A stretch of 64,000 nt of DNA, taken from positions 186,001 to 250,000 of the forward strand of contig NZ_PJAU01000031.1 of assembly GCF_002836255.1 (NCBI RefSeq), given 5' to 3'. A program made the position numbers and the translations under genes. Positions 8,196 to 17,674 of the stretch are shown here, piece after piece (the first letter of the stretch is position 1; the number at the start of each line of letters is the position of its first letter). A model generated the notes under the pieces. It worked only from the letters and a program-made list of their open reading frames with translations. It made no database searches and was not told the DNA's origin. Origin of the DNA: Colwellia sp. 75C3. Its GTDB lineage: Bacteria; Pseudomonadota; Gammaproteobacteria; Enterobacterales; Alteromonadaceae.

Positions 8196-10826
8196 ATGAT
8201 TAAAAGCACCGCAGAAGTCCGTCAGGCATTTTTAGATTTTTATGCCACCAAACAACATCAAATAGTTAAAAGTAGCTCACTGGTTCCTGGTAATGATGCA
8301 ACGTTATTATTTACCAATGCCGGCATGGTTCCTTTTAAAGATGTTTTTTTAGGTGCTGAAAAACGTAGTTATACACGAGCCACCTCTGCACAACGTTGTG
8401 TACGAGCCGGCGGTAAACATAACGATTTAGAAAATGTTGGCTACACTGCACGTCATCACACATTTTTCGAAATGATGGGTAACTTTAGTTTTGGAGATTA
8501 TTTTAAAAATGAAGCGATTAGCTATGCTTGGGAGTTTTTAACTGGCGAATTAGGGCTAGCAAAAGAAAAGTTATTAGTCACAGTATATGCCACCGATGAA
8601 GAAGCTTTCTCTTACTGGAGAGATGAGATTGGTGTACCTGAAGATAAAATAATTCGTATTGGTGATAAGTCAGCGAATAAAAAATATGAATCAGATAACT
8701 TCTGGTCAATGGGTGATACTGGGCCTTGTGGACCTTGTTCTGAAATATTCTATGATCACGGGGAAGACATCTTCGGCGGACCTCCAGGCTCCCCTGATGA
8801 AGACGGTGACCGTTTTATAGAGATATGGAACATAGTATTTATGCAGTTCAACCGTCAAAGTGACGGCCGCATGGAGCCATTACCTAACCCATCAATTGAT
8901 ACTGGCATGGGCTTAGAGCGTATTTCTGCAATTATGCAAAATGTGCATAGCAACTATGAAATTGATATTTTCCAAGCACTAATTAAAGATACTGCAGCAT
9001 TACTTGATTGCAGTGATCTTGAGCATAAATCACTACGTGTTATTAGTGATCATATTCGCTCATGTAGCTTTTTAATTGTTGATGGGGTTGTACCGTCAAA
9101 TGAAGGCCGAGGTTATGTACTTCGCCGCATTATTCGTCGTGCTATTCGTCATGGTCATAAGCTAGAAGCGACAGGACATTTCTTCCATAAACTTGTTGCC
9201 TCATTAATTGCTCAAATGGGAGAAGCCTACCCAGAGTTAGCTCAGCAACAAGCAATTATTGAAAAACTACTACGTATTGAAGAAGAGCAGTTTGGTCGAA
9301 CTCTTGATCGTGGCATGATCTTATTAGAAGATATTTTAGCTAACTTATCTGGCGATATCATTAAAGGTGATGACGTCTTTAAGCTGTATGATACCTACGG
9401 TTTTCCTGCCGACTTAACGGCAGATATTGCCCGAGAGCGTAACTTGAAAATTGATAAAGATGGTTTTGATGTTGCGATGAAGCAACAGCGAGAGCGTGCC
9501 CAGCAAGCAAGTCAATTTGGCACTGATTATAATCAACAACTGAAATCTGACCAAAATACAGCCTTTAAAGGCTACGATAATGACTCATATTCTGCGACTG
9601 TCGTTGAGCTATTTAACAGCCAAGATCAAGACCCTGTTAGTCAACTAAATTCAGGTGAACAGGGCATTGTGATATTAGATCATACGCCATTTTACGCTGA
9701 ATCAGGCGGTCAAGTAGGTGATAGTGGCTTACTTCACCTTGATGGCGGAGTATTTGAAGTAACAGATACAATTAAGTTAGGTAATGCTTTTGCTCATAGA
9801 GGTACCGCGCGTACTGATGTTGGCTTAAATCGTCGAGTAAAAGCCGAAATTAATGTTGAACGCAGAGCCGCTATTGTTAAAAACCATACTGCTACCCATT
9901 TGTTACATGCCGCTTTACGTAAAGTATTGGGTGATCATGTTACTCAGAAAGGTTCATTATGTGATAGTGATAAATTGCGCTTTGATTTCTCTCATTTTGA
10001 AGGTGTTACCGCTCAAGAATTACATACGGTTGAGCAAATGGTTAATGATGAAATTCGTCGTAACCACTCAAAACAAACTGAATCTATGTATATTGAAGAA
10101 GCTAAAGAAAAAGGTGCTATGGCTCTCTTTGGTGAGAAATACGATGATGAAGTGCGTGTAGTAACCTTAGGTGACTTTTCAATAGAGCTGTGTGGCGGTG
10201 TGCATGTTAATAGAACGGGTGATATCGGTTTATTAAAAATTGTTTCTGAATCAGGCACTGCTGCTGGCGTTCGTCGTATTGAAGCGGTTACGGGTACAGG
10301 AGCACTTGATTTTATTAATCAACAGACAGCCTCTTTAACGAGTATTGCAGCGCTGGTTAAAAGTGATGTAACTAATGTGAGTAGTAAAGTTGAGCAACTT
10401 GTTAGTAGATTTAAGCAGCTAGAAAAAGAAGTTAGCCAACTAAAGCAGGAGCTAGCAGCGCAAGCCGGATCTGATTTAGTTAATAACACTATTGAAATTA
10501 ATGGCGTCAAGGTACTCATTGCTGATTTAGGTGGTGTAGAAAGTAAAGCACTTCGCGGCATGGTTGATGAACTTAAAAATAAAATGCAATCAGGCGTTAT
10601 TATGCTGGCGACGGCTAATGGTCCTAAAGTTGGCTTAATTGCCGGTGTCACCAAAGACTTGGTTGGCCGTGTTAAAGCAGGCGAATTAGTTAATATGGTG
10701 GCTCAGCAAGTGGGTGGTAAAGGTGGCGGTCGTCCTGATATGGCACAAGCGGGTGGTACACAGCCTGAGAATATAACCTTAGCACTTGAAAGTGTCTCTG
10801 CATGGTTAACAGAAAAATTAGCTTAG
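8196..10826 (+). CDS. alaS: Alanyl-tRNA synthetase
   Basis: Charges tRNA-Ala in the cytoplasm. It is 876 aa, the same length as the E. coli enzyme. The class II catalytic core is at the N-terminus ([44 protein letters not shown]). The editing domain has the zinc-site pair [11 protein letters not shown] and [13 protein letters not shown]. The C-Ala domain ends with the Gly-rich [15 protein letters not shown]. The ATG start gives the expected [17 protein letters not shown] terminator follows, then csrA, which is the usual alaS-csrA order. Confidence 0.98.
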   Translation: MIKSTAEVRQAFLDFYATKQHQIVKSSSLVPGNDATLLFTNAGMVPFKDVFLGAEKRSYTRATSAQRCVRAGGKHNDLENVGYTARHHTFFEMMGNFSFGDYFKNEAISYAWEFLTGELGLAKEKLLVTVYATDEEAFSYWRDEIGVPEDKIIRIGDKSANKKYESDNFWSMGDTGPCGPCSEIFYDHGEDIFGGPPGSPDEDGDRFIEIWNIVFMQFNRQSDGRMEPLPNPSIDTGMGLERISAIMQNVHSNYEIDIFQALIKDTAALLDCSDLEHKSLRVISDHIRSCSFLIVDGVVPSNEGRGYVLRRIIRRAIRHGHKLEATGHFFHKLVASLIAQMGEAYPELAQQQAIIEKLLRIEEEQFGRTLDRGMILLEDILANLSGDIIKGDDVFKLYDTYGFPADLTADIARERNLKIDKDGFDVAMKQQRERAQQASQFGTDYNQQLKSDQNTAFKGYDNDSYSATVVELFNSQDQDPVSQLNSGEQGIVILDHTPFYAESGGQVGDSGLLHLDGGVFEVTDTIKLGNAFAHRGTARTDVGLNRRVKAEINVERRAAIVKNHTATHLLHAALRKVLGDHVTQKGSLCDSDKLRFDFSHFEGVTAQELHTVEQMVNDEIRRNHSKQTESMYIEEAKEKGAMALFGEKYDDEVRVVTLGDFSIELCGGVHVNRTGDIGLLKIVSESGTAAGVRRIEAVTGTGALDFINQQTASLTSIAALVKSDVTNVSSKVEQLVSRFKQLEKEVSQLKQELAAQAGSDLVNNTIEINGVKVLIADLGGVESKALRGMVDELKNKMQSGVIMLATANGPKVGLIAGVTKDLVGRVKAGELVNMVAQQVGGKGGGRPDMAQAGGTQPENITLALESVSAWLTEKLA

Positions 10827-10874
10827 ATGCTATAAAGTAGTGATTAGTCTATAACGAATAACATTACCCATAAT

Positions 10875-10902
10875 AAAAAAGGAAGCATTTGCTTCCTTTT
10901 TT
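10875..10902 (+). terminator. Rho-independent terminator after alaS
   Basis: AAAAAAGGAAGC, loop ATTT, GCTTCCTTTTTT: a 12-bp stem whose 3' arm ends in a T run. It begins 49 bp after the alaS stop. The A and T runs make it potentially bidirectional. Confidence 0.88.
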
Positions 10903-11273
10903 GATTTTTACGCATGTTATAAAATTATAATTTTAACTATCGAATGTTACTATTTTGTTACTAATGACGAAAAGTTACGAAACACTGCACTTGAACACAG
11001 ATTTCGCAGTAAAAATAAGCTATAAAACTATTAAAGGATATGGAAATCTTGCTAAAATAGGACAGATTAATAGTGTAACAATACTTTTTGTTGCTTATTA
11101 TCGAAGCTTCATTAAAAACGATCATCGGATATGGTGTTTTTAATGAATAATGACTTTTTATAGAAAATTGACTATTAGTTATAGTGAATGGATTAAAAAG
11201 TAGCTATTCGAATATATTACTAGCTTATATATATTTATTTAGTGATCTCACTTTAAAGGATAAGGAAGCAAAT
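10903..11273. other. Intergenic region between alaS terminator and csrA
   Basis: I see no convincing gene here. A 62-codon open frame (10955-11143) has no ribosome binding site or recognisable product. The segment must hold the csrA promoter(s). The last 20 bases before csrA contain two GGA motifs (in AAGGATAAGGAAGC), the kind of site CsrA binds on its own messenger. Confidence 0.5.
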
Positions 11274-11474
11274 ATGCTTATATTAACACGACGCGTCGGT
11301 GAAACTTTAATGATTGGTGACGAAGTTACCGTGACTGTTTTAGGCGTTAAAGGAAATCAGGTAAGAATAGGTGTTAATGCGCCAAAAGAAATCTCAGTGC
11401 ACCGTGAAGAAATTTACATGCGCATTCAAGCCGAAAAGGGCGATACTGAAGTTTCAGGCAATAACGTCCTATAA
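11274..11474 (+). CDS. csrA: Carbon storage regulator, RNA-binding protein
   Basis: 66 aa; binds GGA-containing loops in mRNA leaders and changes translation or stability, controlling carbon storage, motility and biofilm genes. The ATG at 11274 gives the canonical [24 protein letters not shown] and then [16 protein letters not shown], including the key Arg (VHREEIY). An open frame extends 30 codons upstream, but those residues are not part of the family. The Shine-Dalgarno (AAGGATAAGGA) overlaps two GGA motifs, which suggests autoregulation as in E. coli (inference). Confidence 0.97.
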   Translation: MLILTRRVGETLMIGDEVTVTVLGVKGNQVRIGVNAPKEISVHREEIYMRIQAEKGDTEVSGNNVL

Positions 11475-11560
11475 ATTACTTATCATTAAGTTGATTAGTA
11501 GAGTCTTTGGACAATAGCGTTATACAAAGTGTTATTTAACGCTTTATATAACGGCTAAGA

Positions 11561-11585
11561 AACACCGCCCAGGCGGTGTTTTTTT
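11561..11585 (+). terminator. Rho-independent terminator after csrA
   Basis: AACACCGCC, short loop CA, GGCGGTGTT and a T run: a GC-rich 9-bp stem, 86 bp after the csrA stop. Confidence 0.88.
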
Positions 11586-11677
11586 ATGCTCCACGTTGAG
11601 TTAATGATTAAAAAACAACATATTTGACTGAATTGTCAGCAAATAGAAAGTTATAGTAAATAAATACTAAATATTGT

Positions 11678-11705
11678 TTGACTTATTTTTAGAATCCCTT
11701 ATTAT
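11678..11705 (+). promoter_or_regulatory. Likely promoter of the tRNA array
   Basis: TTGACT (11678-11683) and TATTAT (11700-11705) are separated by 16 bp, a few bases upstream of the first (decayed) tRNA-Ser and 140 bp before the first intact tRNA. No other good promoter was seen before 11849. Confidence 0.5.
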
Positions 11706-11716
11706 TCGCACCCATT

Positions 11717-11790
11717 GAAGAGGCGGCCAATTGGTCGAAGATACTCGCCTGTTAAGGGAATGTCTGGTTTGCAACCGGATTAAGTGTTCT
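11717..11790 (+). pseudogene. Decayed tRNA-Ser
   Basis: The segment aligns by eye with the two intact tRNA-Ser genes (GGCCAATTGGTCGAAG against GGCCGAGTGGCCGAAG, then CTGTTAAGGGA against CTGCTAAGGGA). The stretch before it also matches the stretch before the second tRNA-Ser (12642-12675). The acceptor and T arms are lost and the anticodon position reads GTT. It is probably not functional. Confidence 0.6.
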
Positions 11791-11848
11791 TATATAACGT
11801 GTTTTTTTATGCGCATTATTTCTCAACAATAAAGAAGTAAAAGAAAAT

Positions 11849-11940
11849 GGAGAGCTGGCCGAGTGGCCGAAGGCGCTCCCCTGCTAAGGGAGTAACGGCT
11901 TTAAATCCGTTCGAGAGTTCGAATCTCTCGCTCTCCGCCA
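11849..11940 (+). tRNA. tRNA-Ser(GCU)
   Basis: 92 nt including an encoded CCA. Acceptor GGAGAGC pairs with GCTCTCC. Anticodon stem CTCCC/GGGAG encloses CTGCTAA (anticodon GCT at 11883-11885). There is a long variable arm and a TTCGAATC T loop. Confidence 0.96.
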
Positions 11941-12019
11941 TTTTTTCTTATAAAGAATAATGGTTGTGTAGAACGCAAGTTCGCTATCTTTAGACTAAGA
12001 TATAAAAAATAGTTCATGA

Positions 12020-12096
12020 GGGCGTGTAGCTCAGCTGGATAGAGTACCTGGCTACGAACCAGGCGGTCGCAGGTTCGACTCCTGCCACGCCCACCA
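12020..12096 (+). tRNA. tRNA-Arg(ACG), copy 1
   Basis: 77 nt with encoded CCA. Acceptor GGGCGTG pairs with CACGCCC. Anticodon stem CCTGG/CCAGG holds CTACGAA, anticodon ACG. It is identical to the four other intact copies in this array. Confidence 0.96.
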
Positions 12097-12160
12097 CTTT
12101 CTTCAAGTGATTAAATAATGAAGGCAGCTATTGTTAAAGCTGGATAAAATTTTATACTTT

Positions 12161-12237
12161 GGGCGTGTAGCTCAGCTGGATAGAGTACCTGGCTACGAAC
12201 CAGGCGGTCGCAGGTTCGACTCCTGCCACGCCCACCA
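12161..12237 (+). tRNA. tRNA-Arg(ACG), copy 2
   Basis: Same 77-nt sequence as copy 1, 64 bp downstream of it. A strong terminator follows at once, so copy 2 closes the first transcription block. Confidence 0.96.
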
Positions 12238-12242
12238 CATTT

Positions 12243-12273
12243 AAAGCCCCACCTTTGTAGGTGGGGCTTTTTT
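12243..12273 (+). terminator. Terminator after first tRNA block
   Basis: AAAGCCCCACC, loop TTTGTA, GGTGGGGCTTT plus more T: an 11-bp GC-rich stem with T tail. Confidence 0.9.
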
Positions 12274-12510
12274 CGTTCAAAGGGTAGAGACTGACATTTC
12301 TTGATTTAAATCACGGTGTCAATCTTTAGAATAGAGATAGTGATAGTTACTGAGTCATTAATAGTAGCAAACACAAATCTTTCTTTGTTCGCACTTACTT
12401 CAAGTGATAAAATAATGAAGGGCAGTTTGTTAAGGCTGGATAAAGACATTTTAAGACTACGGGCTTAGTTCGTTATCGATTAGTAACGATATAAAAAATA
12501 ACTTAGAAGA

Positions 12511-12587
12511 GGGCGTGTAGCTCAGCTGGATAGAGTACCTGGCTACGAACCAGGCGGTCGCAGGTTCGACTCCTGCCACGCCCACCA
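12511..12587 (+). tRNA. tRNA-Arg(ACG), copy 3
   Basis: Same 77-nt sequence, 237 bp after the terminator of the first block. The flanks (TTCTTCAAGTG after it) repeat those of the other copies. Confidence 0.96.
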
Positions 12588-12675
12588 CTTTCTTCAAGTG
12601 GTAAAATAATGAAGGACAGCTTTTTTAAGGTTTAATAAAGATATTTTTTAGAAAACCTTATTATTTGCAACTAAT

Positions 12676-12767
12676 GGAGAGCTGGCCGAGTGGCCGAAGG
12701 CGCTCCCCTGCTAAGGGAGTAACGGCTTTAAATCCGTTCGAGAGTTCGAATCTCTCGCTCTCCGCCA
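12676..12767 (+). tRNA. tRNA-Ser(GCU), copy 2
   Basis: Identical 92-nt tRNA-Ser with the same GCT anticodon. The downstream spacer (12770-12847) is a near copy of the spacer after the first tRNA-Ser, showing that a block was duplicated. Confidence 0.96.
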
Positions 12768-12847
12768 TTTTCTTCTTATGAGGGATAATGGTTGTGTAGA
12801 ACGCAAGTTCGCTATCTTTAGACTAAGATATAAAAAATAGTTCATGA

Positions 12848-12901
12848 GGGCGTGTAGAACATCAGGATAGATTGTATATTTTGATGGCTACGAGCGACGT
12901 T
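12848..12901 (+). pseudogene. Decayed tRNA-Arg, 5' part
   Basis: Begins GGGCGTGTAG like the real tRNA-Arg genes and is preceded by the same spacer as copy 1. It then diverges (AACATCAGGATAGATTG), keeps GGCTACGA at the anticodon, and has no T arm or acceptor 3' strand. Confidence 0.7.
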
Positions 12902-12944
12902 CGTATTATCGATTAAGTAACGATATAAAAAATAACTTTATTGA

Positions 12945-13021
12945 GGGCGTGTAGCTCAGCTGGATAGAGTACCTGGCTACGAACCAGGCGGTCGCAGGTT
13001 CGACTCCTGCCACGCCCACCA
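12945..13021 (+). tRNA. tRNA-Arg(ACG), copy 4
   Basis: Same 77-nt sequence as the other copies. The spacer after it (13022-13085) matches the spacer between copies 1 and 2 almost exactly. Confidence 0.96.
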
Positions 13022-13085
13022 CTTTCTTCAAGTGATTAAATAATGAAGGCAGCTATTGTTAAAGCTGGATAAAATTTTATACCTT

Positions 13086-13162
13086 GGGCGTGTAGCTCAG
13101 CTGGATAGAGTACCTGGCTACGAACCAGGCGGTCGCAGGTTCGACTCCTGCCACGCCCACCA
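13086..13162 (+). tRNA. tRNA-Arg(ACG), copy 5
   Basis: Same 77-nt sequence. It is the last intact tRNA of the array and is followed by a terminator at 13186. Confidence 0.96.
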
Positions 13163-13185
13163 CATTTCTACTTAGTAGATATATT

Positions 13186-13212
13186 AAAACCTAGCTTATG
13201 CTAGGTTTTTTT
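13186..13212 (+). terminator. Terminator after second tRNA block
   Basis: AAAACCTAGC, loop TTAT, GCTAGGTTTT and further T. The same hairpin recurs at about 13387-13412 within a tandem duplication. Confidence 0.85.
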
Positions 13213-13249
13213 ATGCCTGAAATAACCTAAAAGCCAACCTCATTTTGTT

Positions 13250-13363
13250 GGGGTTTAGCGTAGAACATCTGGATAGATTTACCGCGATAGAAAGCTGGCT
13301 ACGAAACTGAATCCTTTTCGGTCGAAGGTTTCTCTTGTAGCTAGATGTCTGCCACGCCCACCA
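13250..13363 (+). pseudogene. Decayed tRNA-Arg in first repeat unit
   Basis: Retains TAGCGTAGAACATCTGGATAG, GGCTACGAA (anticodon region), CGGTCGAAGGTT and the 3' end GCCACGCCCACCA, but has insertions in the D and T arms that prevent a cloverleaf. Confidence 0.7.
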
Positions 13364-13450
13364 CATTTCTACATAGTAGATATATTAAAACCTAGCTTAT
13401 GCTAGGTTTTTATATGCCTGAAATAACCTAAAAGCCAACCTCATTTTGTT

Positions 13451-13531
13451 GGGGCTTAGCGTAGATCATCTGGATAGATTTACCGCGATAGAAAGCTGGC
13501 TACGAAACTGAATCCCTTTCGGTCGCAGGTT
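13451..13531 (+). pseudogene. Decayed tRNA-Arg in second repeat unit
   Basis: Near copy of the previous pseudo-tRNA (GGATAGATTTACCGCGATAG, GGCTACGAA, CGGTCGCAGGTT). It lacks the acceptor 3' strand. Confidence 0.65.
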
Positions 13532-13575
13532 GGAATATTCCAGCGTTAACATTATCCTAAATAAAAAAGCGTAAG

Positions 13576-13601
13576 CCTCATCTTTTTAGATGGGGATTTT
13601 T
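13576..13601 (+). terminator. Probable terminator at end of tRNA region
   Basis: CCTCATCT, loop TTTT, AGATGGGG followed by ATTTTTT. The stem has one mismatched pair. Confidence 0.6.
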
Positions 13602-14218
13602 TCGTTTAAAAACCTGAGTAGACAAATACACTTGATGCAAAGATCGTTTATTCATCTTTATGATAACGATATTAGTTACTTCTGAGGACTTCTATTAGCC
13701 TAACTATTCGAATCTAGTAGTGACATCAACAAATGAGCCATCCTTCACAGAAAGGCATTGCTAATCGAATTTTATGGCTTCTGAGCAGGAATCCACATAG
13801 ATACTTCTACCATCAATTCATAAGCAAGATATATGCTATTGATATTTAAATATCGACCTTCAAAATGAACTTTTTCAACTGATTTTATCGATTATTTAAT
13901 ACTACTTTTGTCTTGGTTATATGTGTAACTACCCATGTCTTCGTATAAATATACGGTGATGCTGAATTTAAAAGAATGACTTGTATATTGTATAATATCG
14001 CTATTTATCTAATTGTAATACCCGTTATTCATGCTTTTGATATTGTATACAATATTTAAAGTATGCAAAATTACCTGTATATATCGTCTATTGCGGTGAA
14101 TATTCGTTTGTTTTGGGGTTGACGCTCAATTATTTTTCTGAAACAGCTTAAAATTATTTGCAATGTAGGTATTGGAGTGATTATTCTAATTGTAATGTTT
14201 TGTGAACGAGAATGAAAG
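13602..14218. other. Long intergenic region upstream of oadGAB
   Basis: No gene is seen on either strand. It contains ATATTGTATACAATAT (see separate entry), the related TTGTATATTGTATAAT at about 13981, and a TTGACG hexamer at 14119-14124 without a clear -10. The region presumably carries the oad promoter. Confidence 0.5.
14040..14055. promoter_or_regulatory. Perfect palindrome ATATTGTATACAATAT, possible GntR-type operator
   Basis: A 16-bp perfect palindrome 164 bp before oadG. Its centre TTGTATACAA has the form of operators used by FCD-type GntR repressors. A half-related TTGTATATTGTATAAT lies about 60 bp upstream. No regulator gene is adjacent. Confidence 0.4.
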
Positions 14219-14491
14219 ATGGACAATATGCAGCAGCAATTTATAGAAGCTGGAACACTGATGTTGGCGGGAATGGTATTTGTGTTTGCATTTTTAGGCG
14301 TATTAATTATTTTTATTAATACTGTACTGGCAAGACTGGCGATAAAATTTCCAGATCCTATTGTCGTGCCACATTCTCGACCAAATAAAAAGAGTAAGAG
14401 TACAACCAGCGGTGATATCTCACCAGCAGTTGTTGCTGCAATTAGCGGAGCGGTAAAACGTTATCGATCGCAACATGGGCAAGATAAATAA
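14219..14491 (+). CDS. oadG: Oxaloacetate decarboxylase gamma subunit
   Basis: 90 aa; small membrane subunit of the Na+-pumping oxaloacetate decarboxylase, which anchors OadA to OadB and helps assembly. One hydrophobic helix (about residues 13-36, TLMLAGMVFVFAFLGVLIIF) is followed by a short cytoplasmic tail with Pro/Lys-rich PDPIVVPHSRPNKKSKS, as in the family, though the zinc-binding His-rich C-terminus of some members is modest here. First gene of oadGAB, 65 bp before oadA. Confidence 0.9.
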   Translation: MDNMQQQFIEAGTLMLAGMVFVFAFLGVLIIFINTVLARLAIKFPDPIVVPHSRPNKKSKSTTSGDISPAVVAAISGAVKRYRSQHGQDK

Positions 14492-14556
14492 GCTTGACCA
14501 AAATTGAAACTCTTCTACATCATTGTAATTAAAAATTTAGATAAAAGGGCGTTAAC

Positions 14557-16335
14557 ATGAGTAAGCCATTAGGTATCACCGAAGTTGTCTTAAGAGACGG
14601 CCATCAATCAATTTTAGCCACTAGGTTACGTTTAGCTGATATGTTGCCAATCGCAGCGACGCTGGATGATGTTGGTTATTGGTCAATTGAATCTTGGGGT
14701 GGTGCAACGTTTGATTCATGTATTCGTTACTTAGGTGAAGATCCATGGGAACGAATTCGAGCGCTTAAAAAAGCGATGCCTAAAACCAAGCAGCAAATGT
14801 TATTCCGTGGTCAAAACATTCTAGGATATCGTCATTACGCTGATGATGTTGTAGAAAAATTTGTTGAACGTGCTCATATCAATGGTATTGATGTTTTTAG
14901 AATTTTCGATGCCATGAATGATGTTAGAAACCTGCAAACATCTATTAAAGCCGCTGTTAGAGTTGGAGCGCATGCTCAAGGTACGTTAAGTTATACCGAA
15001 AGCCCAGTGCATACCCTTGACGGTTGGTTAACCATGGCCAAGCAACTTGAAGATATGGGCGCTCATTCTCTTTGTATTAAAGATATGTCCGGGTTATTAA
15101 AGCCTTACGATGGTGCTGAATTAATTAGTCGCTTAAAAGAAACTGTCTCATTACCTATCGCTTTACATTGTCATGCAACAACGGGTTTGAGCCTTGCTAC
15201 TCAAATGAAAGCAATTGATAGCGGTATTGATGTAATCGATACGTCCATTTCTTCGATGAGTATGACTTATGGTCACTCACCAACTGAAACGATTGCTGCT
15301 ATTGTTGAAGGGACTCCACGTGCTTCAGGTCTTAATGTTGAAAAAATGGCTGAGGTTGCCGCTTATTTCCGTGATGTTAGACAAAAATATTCTGAATTCG
15401 AAGGTAGTTTAAAAGGCGTTGATGCCCGTATCTTAACTGCACAAGTACCTGGTGGCATGTTAACGAATATGGAAAATCAGCTGAAAGAGCAAGGTGCATC
15501 TGATCGATTTGATGATGTTTTAACTGAGATCCCTAAAGTTCGCAAAGATTTAGGATATATTCCTCTAGTAACACCGACGTCGCAAATTGTAGGAACTCAA
15601 GCGGTTCTTAATATATTAACCGGTGAACGTTATAAATCTATAACAAAAGAAACTGCGGGTGTATTAAAAGGTGAATATGGCGCTACTGCCGCTCCTGTTG
15701 ATGCGGAACTGCAATTACGAGTGTTAGACGGGAAAGAAGTTATTACCTGTCGTCCGGCTGACTTATTAGATCCTGAAGTAGATAAGCTATCAGATGAACT
15801 ACAAGTTTTAGCGAAAGAGAAAAATATCAACTTAGCGGATGAAAGTATTGATGACGTATTAACTTATGCATTGTTCCCGCAAATAGGGTTGAAGTTTCTT
15901 GAAAACCGCAATAACCCAGCGGCTTTCGAACCTATTCCGACTAAAGCGAGTGCAAAGGCTAAAGCTTCCACAGAGTCAAATGCGGTAACTACAACAGAAA
16001 ACTACGCCGTGAGTGTTGATGGCAAGGTTTATGATGTCATTGTTGCTCCTGGAGGCTCTATCGATGCGATAACCCATCCTGCTGGGGATGATGCAATGAA
16101 ACAATCAGCATCTATCACTGCAGAAGAAACATTAAATGCACCACTTGCAGGTAACATCTTCAAAGTATTGGTTCATGAAGGTGATTATGTCGAAGCGGGT
16201 GATGTAGTTATCATTATGGAAGCAATGAAAATGGAAACTGAAATTCGTGCAGTTTCAGCAGGCGAAATAGTCTCTTTATTCACCAGAGAGGGTGACTCAG
16301 TTGCCGTTGGTGATGCATTACTTAGTTTTTCATAG
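14557..16335 (+). CDS. oadA: Oxaloacetate decarboxylase alpha subunit (biotin-carrying)
   Basis: 592 aa; transfers CO2 from oxaloacetate to biotin. The N-terminal carboxyltransferase TIM barrel begins [19 protein letters not shown] and has the metal-binding HCHATTGLS. After an Ala/Thr/Lys-rich linker (about residues 470-490) comes the C-terminal biotinyl domain with EAMKMETE, the Lys being the biotin site (about residue 558). The GGGCG leader gives a reasonable ribosome site. It ends 8 bp before oadB, so both are translated from one message. Confidence 0.97.
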   Translation: MSKPLGITEVVLRDGHQSILATRLRLADMLPIAATLDDVGYWSIESWGGATFDSCIRYLGEDPWERIRALKKAMPKTKQQMLFRGQNILGYRHYADDVVEKFVERAHINGIDVFRIFDAMNDVRNLQTSIKAAVRVGAHAQGTLSYTESPVHTLDGWLTMAKQLEDMGAHSLCIKDMSGLLKPYDGAELISRLKETVSLPIALHCHATTGLSLATQMKAIDSGIDVIDTSISSMSMTYGHSPTETIAAIVEGTPRASGLNVEKMAEVAAYFRDVRQKYSEFEGSLKGVDARILTAQVPGGMLTNMENQLKEQGASDRFDDVLTEIPKVRKDLGYIPLVTPTSQIVGTQAVLNILTGERYKSITKETAGVLKGEYGATAAPVDAELQLRVLDGKEVITCRPADLLDPEVDKLSDELQVLAKEKNINLADESIDDVLTYALFPQIGLKFLENRNNPAAFEPIPTKASAKAKASTESNAVTTTENYAVSVDGKVYDVIVAPGGSIDAITHPAGDDAMKQSASITAEETLNAPLAGNIFKVLVHEGDYVEAGDVVIIMEAMKMETEIRAVSAGEIVSLFTREGDSVAVGDALLSFS

Positions 16336-16343
16336 GAGGTCAC

Positions 16344-17477
16344 ATGGATTCATTAACAAAATTATGGCTTTCAACCGGTTTAGCTAATTTTGAGTTAGGC
16401 CAAGTAGTGATGATGTTAGTTGGTTGTGGTTTGCTTTATCTCGCCATTGCTCGAAACTTTGAACCCTTGTTATTATTACCTATGGGCTTTGGTGCTATTT
16501 TAACTAATATCCCTGTTGCAGGCTTTTCAGAAGCAGGTGGTTTGTTACATTACATCTACTATGCGGGTATTGATACGGGAATTTTCCCACTCATTATCTT
16601 TATGGGTGTTGGTGCCATGACAGACTTTGGTGCCCTTATCGCTAACCCGAAAACATTGCTTTTAGGTGCAGCGGCTCAGTTTGGCATTTTTGCGACCTTA
16701 TTTGGTGCTATTGCTTTAAATTATGTGCCAGGTATTGAATTTACCCTTAAAGATGCTTCAGCGATTGCTATTATTGGCGGCGCTGATGGTCCTACGGCTA
16801 TTTTCCTTGCCTCAAAGTTAGCCCCTGAATTGTTGGGTGCTATTGCTGTTGCAGCCTATTCGTATATGGCATTGGTACCGATTATTCAACCGCCTATCAT
16901 GCGAGCATTAACCACTGAAGAAGAGCGTAAAATCGAAATGAAGCAGTTACGTCCAGTAACTAAAATTGAGAAAATAATTTTCCCACTGGGTGTTTTAATG
17001 ATGACAATTTTCTTTTTACCTTCAGCAACGCCGTTAGTAGGTATGTTTTGTCTAGGTAACTTAATGCGAGAGTCGGGTGTTGTCGATCGCTTAAGTACTA
17101 CCGCACAAAATGAGTTAATTAATATCACCACTATTTTCTTAGGATTGGGTGTCGGCTCAAAACTGAGTGCAGAAGCTTTTTTAAATGTAGAAACACTCGG
17201 TATTTTGGCCTTAGGCGCGGTAGCGTTTTCAATTGGTACTGCTTCAGGTGTATTGATGGCGAAAACCATGAACAAGCTCTCTAAGGATCCTATTAACCCA
17301 CTAATTGGCGCTGCAGGTGTTTCAGCAGTACCTATGGCTGCACGTGTTGCCAATAAGGTCGGTTTAGAAGCAAATCCACATAACTTCTTGTTGATGCATG
17401 CAATGGGACCTAACGTGGCTGGTGTGCTTGGTTCAGCCGTAGCCGCGGGTATCTTATTGGCCTTAGTTGGTGGTTAG
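16344..17477 (+). CDS. oadB: Oxaloacetate decarboxylase beta subunit, Na+ pump
   Basis: 377 aa integral membrane protein; decarboxylates carboxybiotin and exports Na+. Many hydrophobic helices; the conserved [23 protein letters not shown] segment (given in parts: [19 protein letters not shown]) holds the key Asp of the Na+ site. [14 protein letters not shown] and the C-terminal [15 protein letters not shown] and [15 protein letters not shown] are family signatures. AGGAGG sits just before the ATG. A terminator follows. Confidence 0.97.
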   Translation: MDSLTKLWLSTGLANFELGQVVMMLVGCGLLYLAIARNFEPLLLLPMGFGAILTNIPVAGFSEAGGLLHYIYYAGIDTGIFPLIIFMGVGAMTDFGALIANPKTLLLGAAAQFGIFATLFGAIALNYVPGIEFTLKDASAIAIIGGADGPTAIFLASKLAPELLGAIAVAAYSYMALVPIIQPPIMRALTTEEERKIEMKQLRPVTKIEKIIFPLGVLMMTIFFLPSATPLVGMFCLGNLMRESGVVDRLSTTAQNELINITTIFLGLGVGSKLSAEAFLNVETLGILALGAVAFSIGTASGVLMAKTMNKLSKDPINPLIGAAGVSAVPMAARVANKVGLEANPHNFLLMHAMGPNVAGVLGSAVAAGILLALVGG

Positions 17478-17509
17478 CATTTAACTTATGTACTGTTAGT
17501 CTTTAAAAG

Positions 17510-17532
17510 CCGAGCACTGCTCGGTTTTTTTT
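17510..17532 (+). terminator. Terminator after oadB
   Basis: CCGAGCA, C, TGCTCGG followed by eight T: 7-bp stem, 33 bp after the oadB stop. Confidence 0.9.
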
Positions 17533-17674
17533 ATGCTCAAGGTTATTGAATGAAGAGGCATAAACATAAGTTAAAGAAAGTGAAAAACGACTAAAGAATA
17601 ATTCTGACTAGTATATTAAGTCCGGCCGTCATAAAATACGGTTACTTACTATTTAAGGATTATATAAGTTAGCC

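Larger units (their letters stand above)
13151..13531 (+). repeat. Tandem duplication (period about 201 bp) of tRNA-Arg 3' end, terminator and pseudo-tRNA
   Basis: Bases 13151-13330 recur at 13352-13531 with few differences: the CACGCCCACCA end, the CCTAGC terminator hairpin, the AAGCCAACCTCATTTTG stretch and a decayed tRNA-Arg are in the same order. Both units are non-functional apart from the terminators. Confidence 0.85.

Noticed and set aside
10955-11143. 62-codon open frame between alaS and csrA
   Set aside because: No ribosome binding site, no family features and low-complexity codon use; treated as non-coding.
12020-13162. Regularly repeated 77-nt units resembling a repeat array or CRISPR
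   Set aside because: The repeats are full tRNA-Arg genes with CCA ends and cloverleaf pairing, not CRISPR repeats; the spacers are themselves duplicated.
16886-17353. 155-codon open frame antisense to oadB
   Set aside because: Antisense shadow of a well-conserved membrane protein gene.
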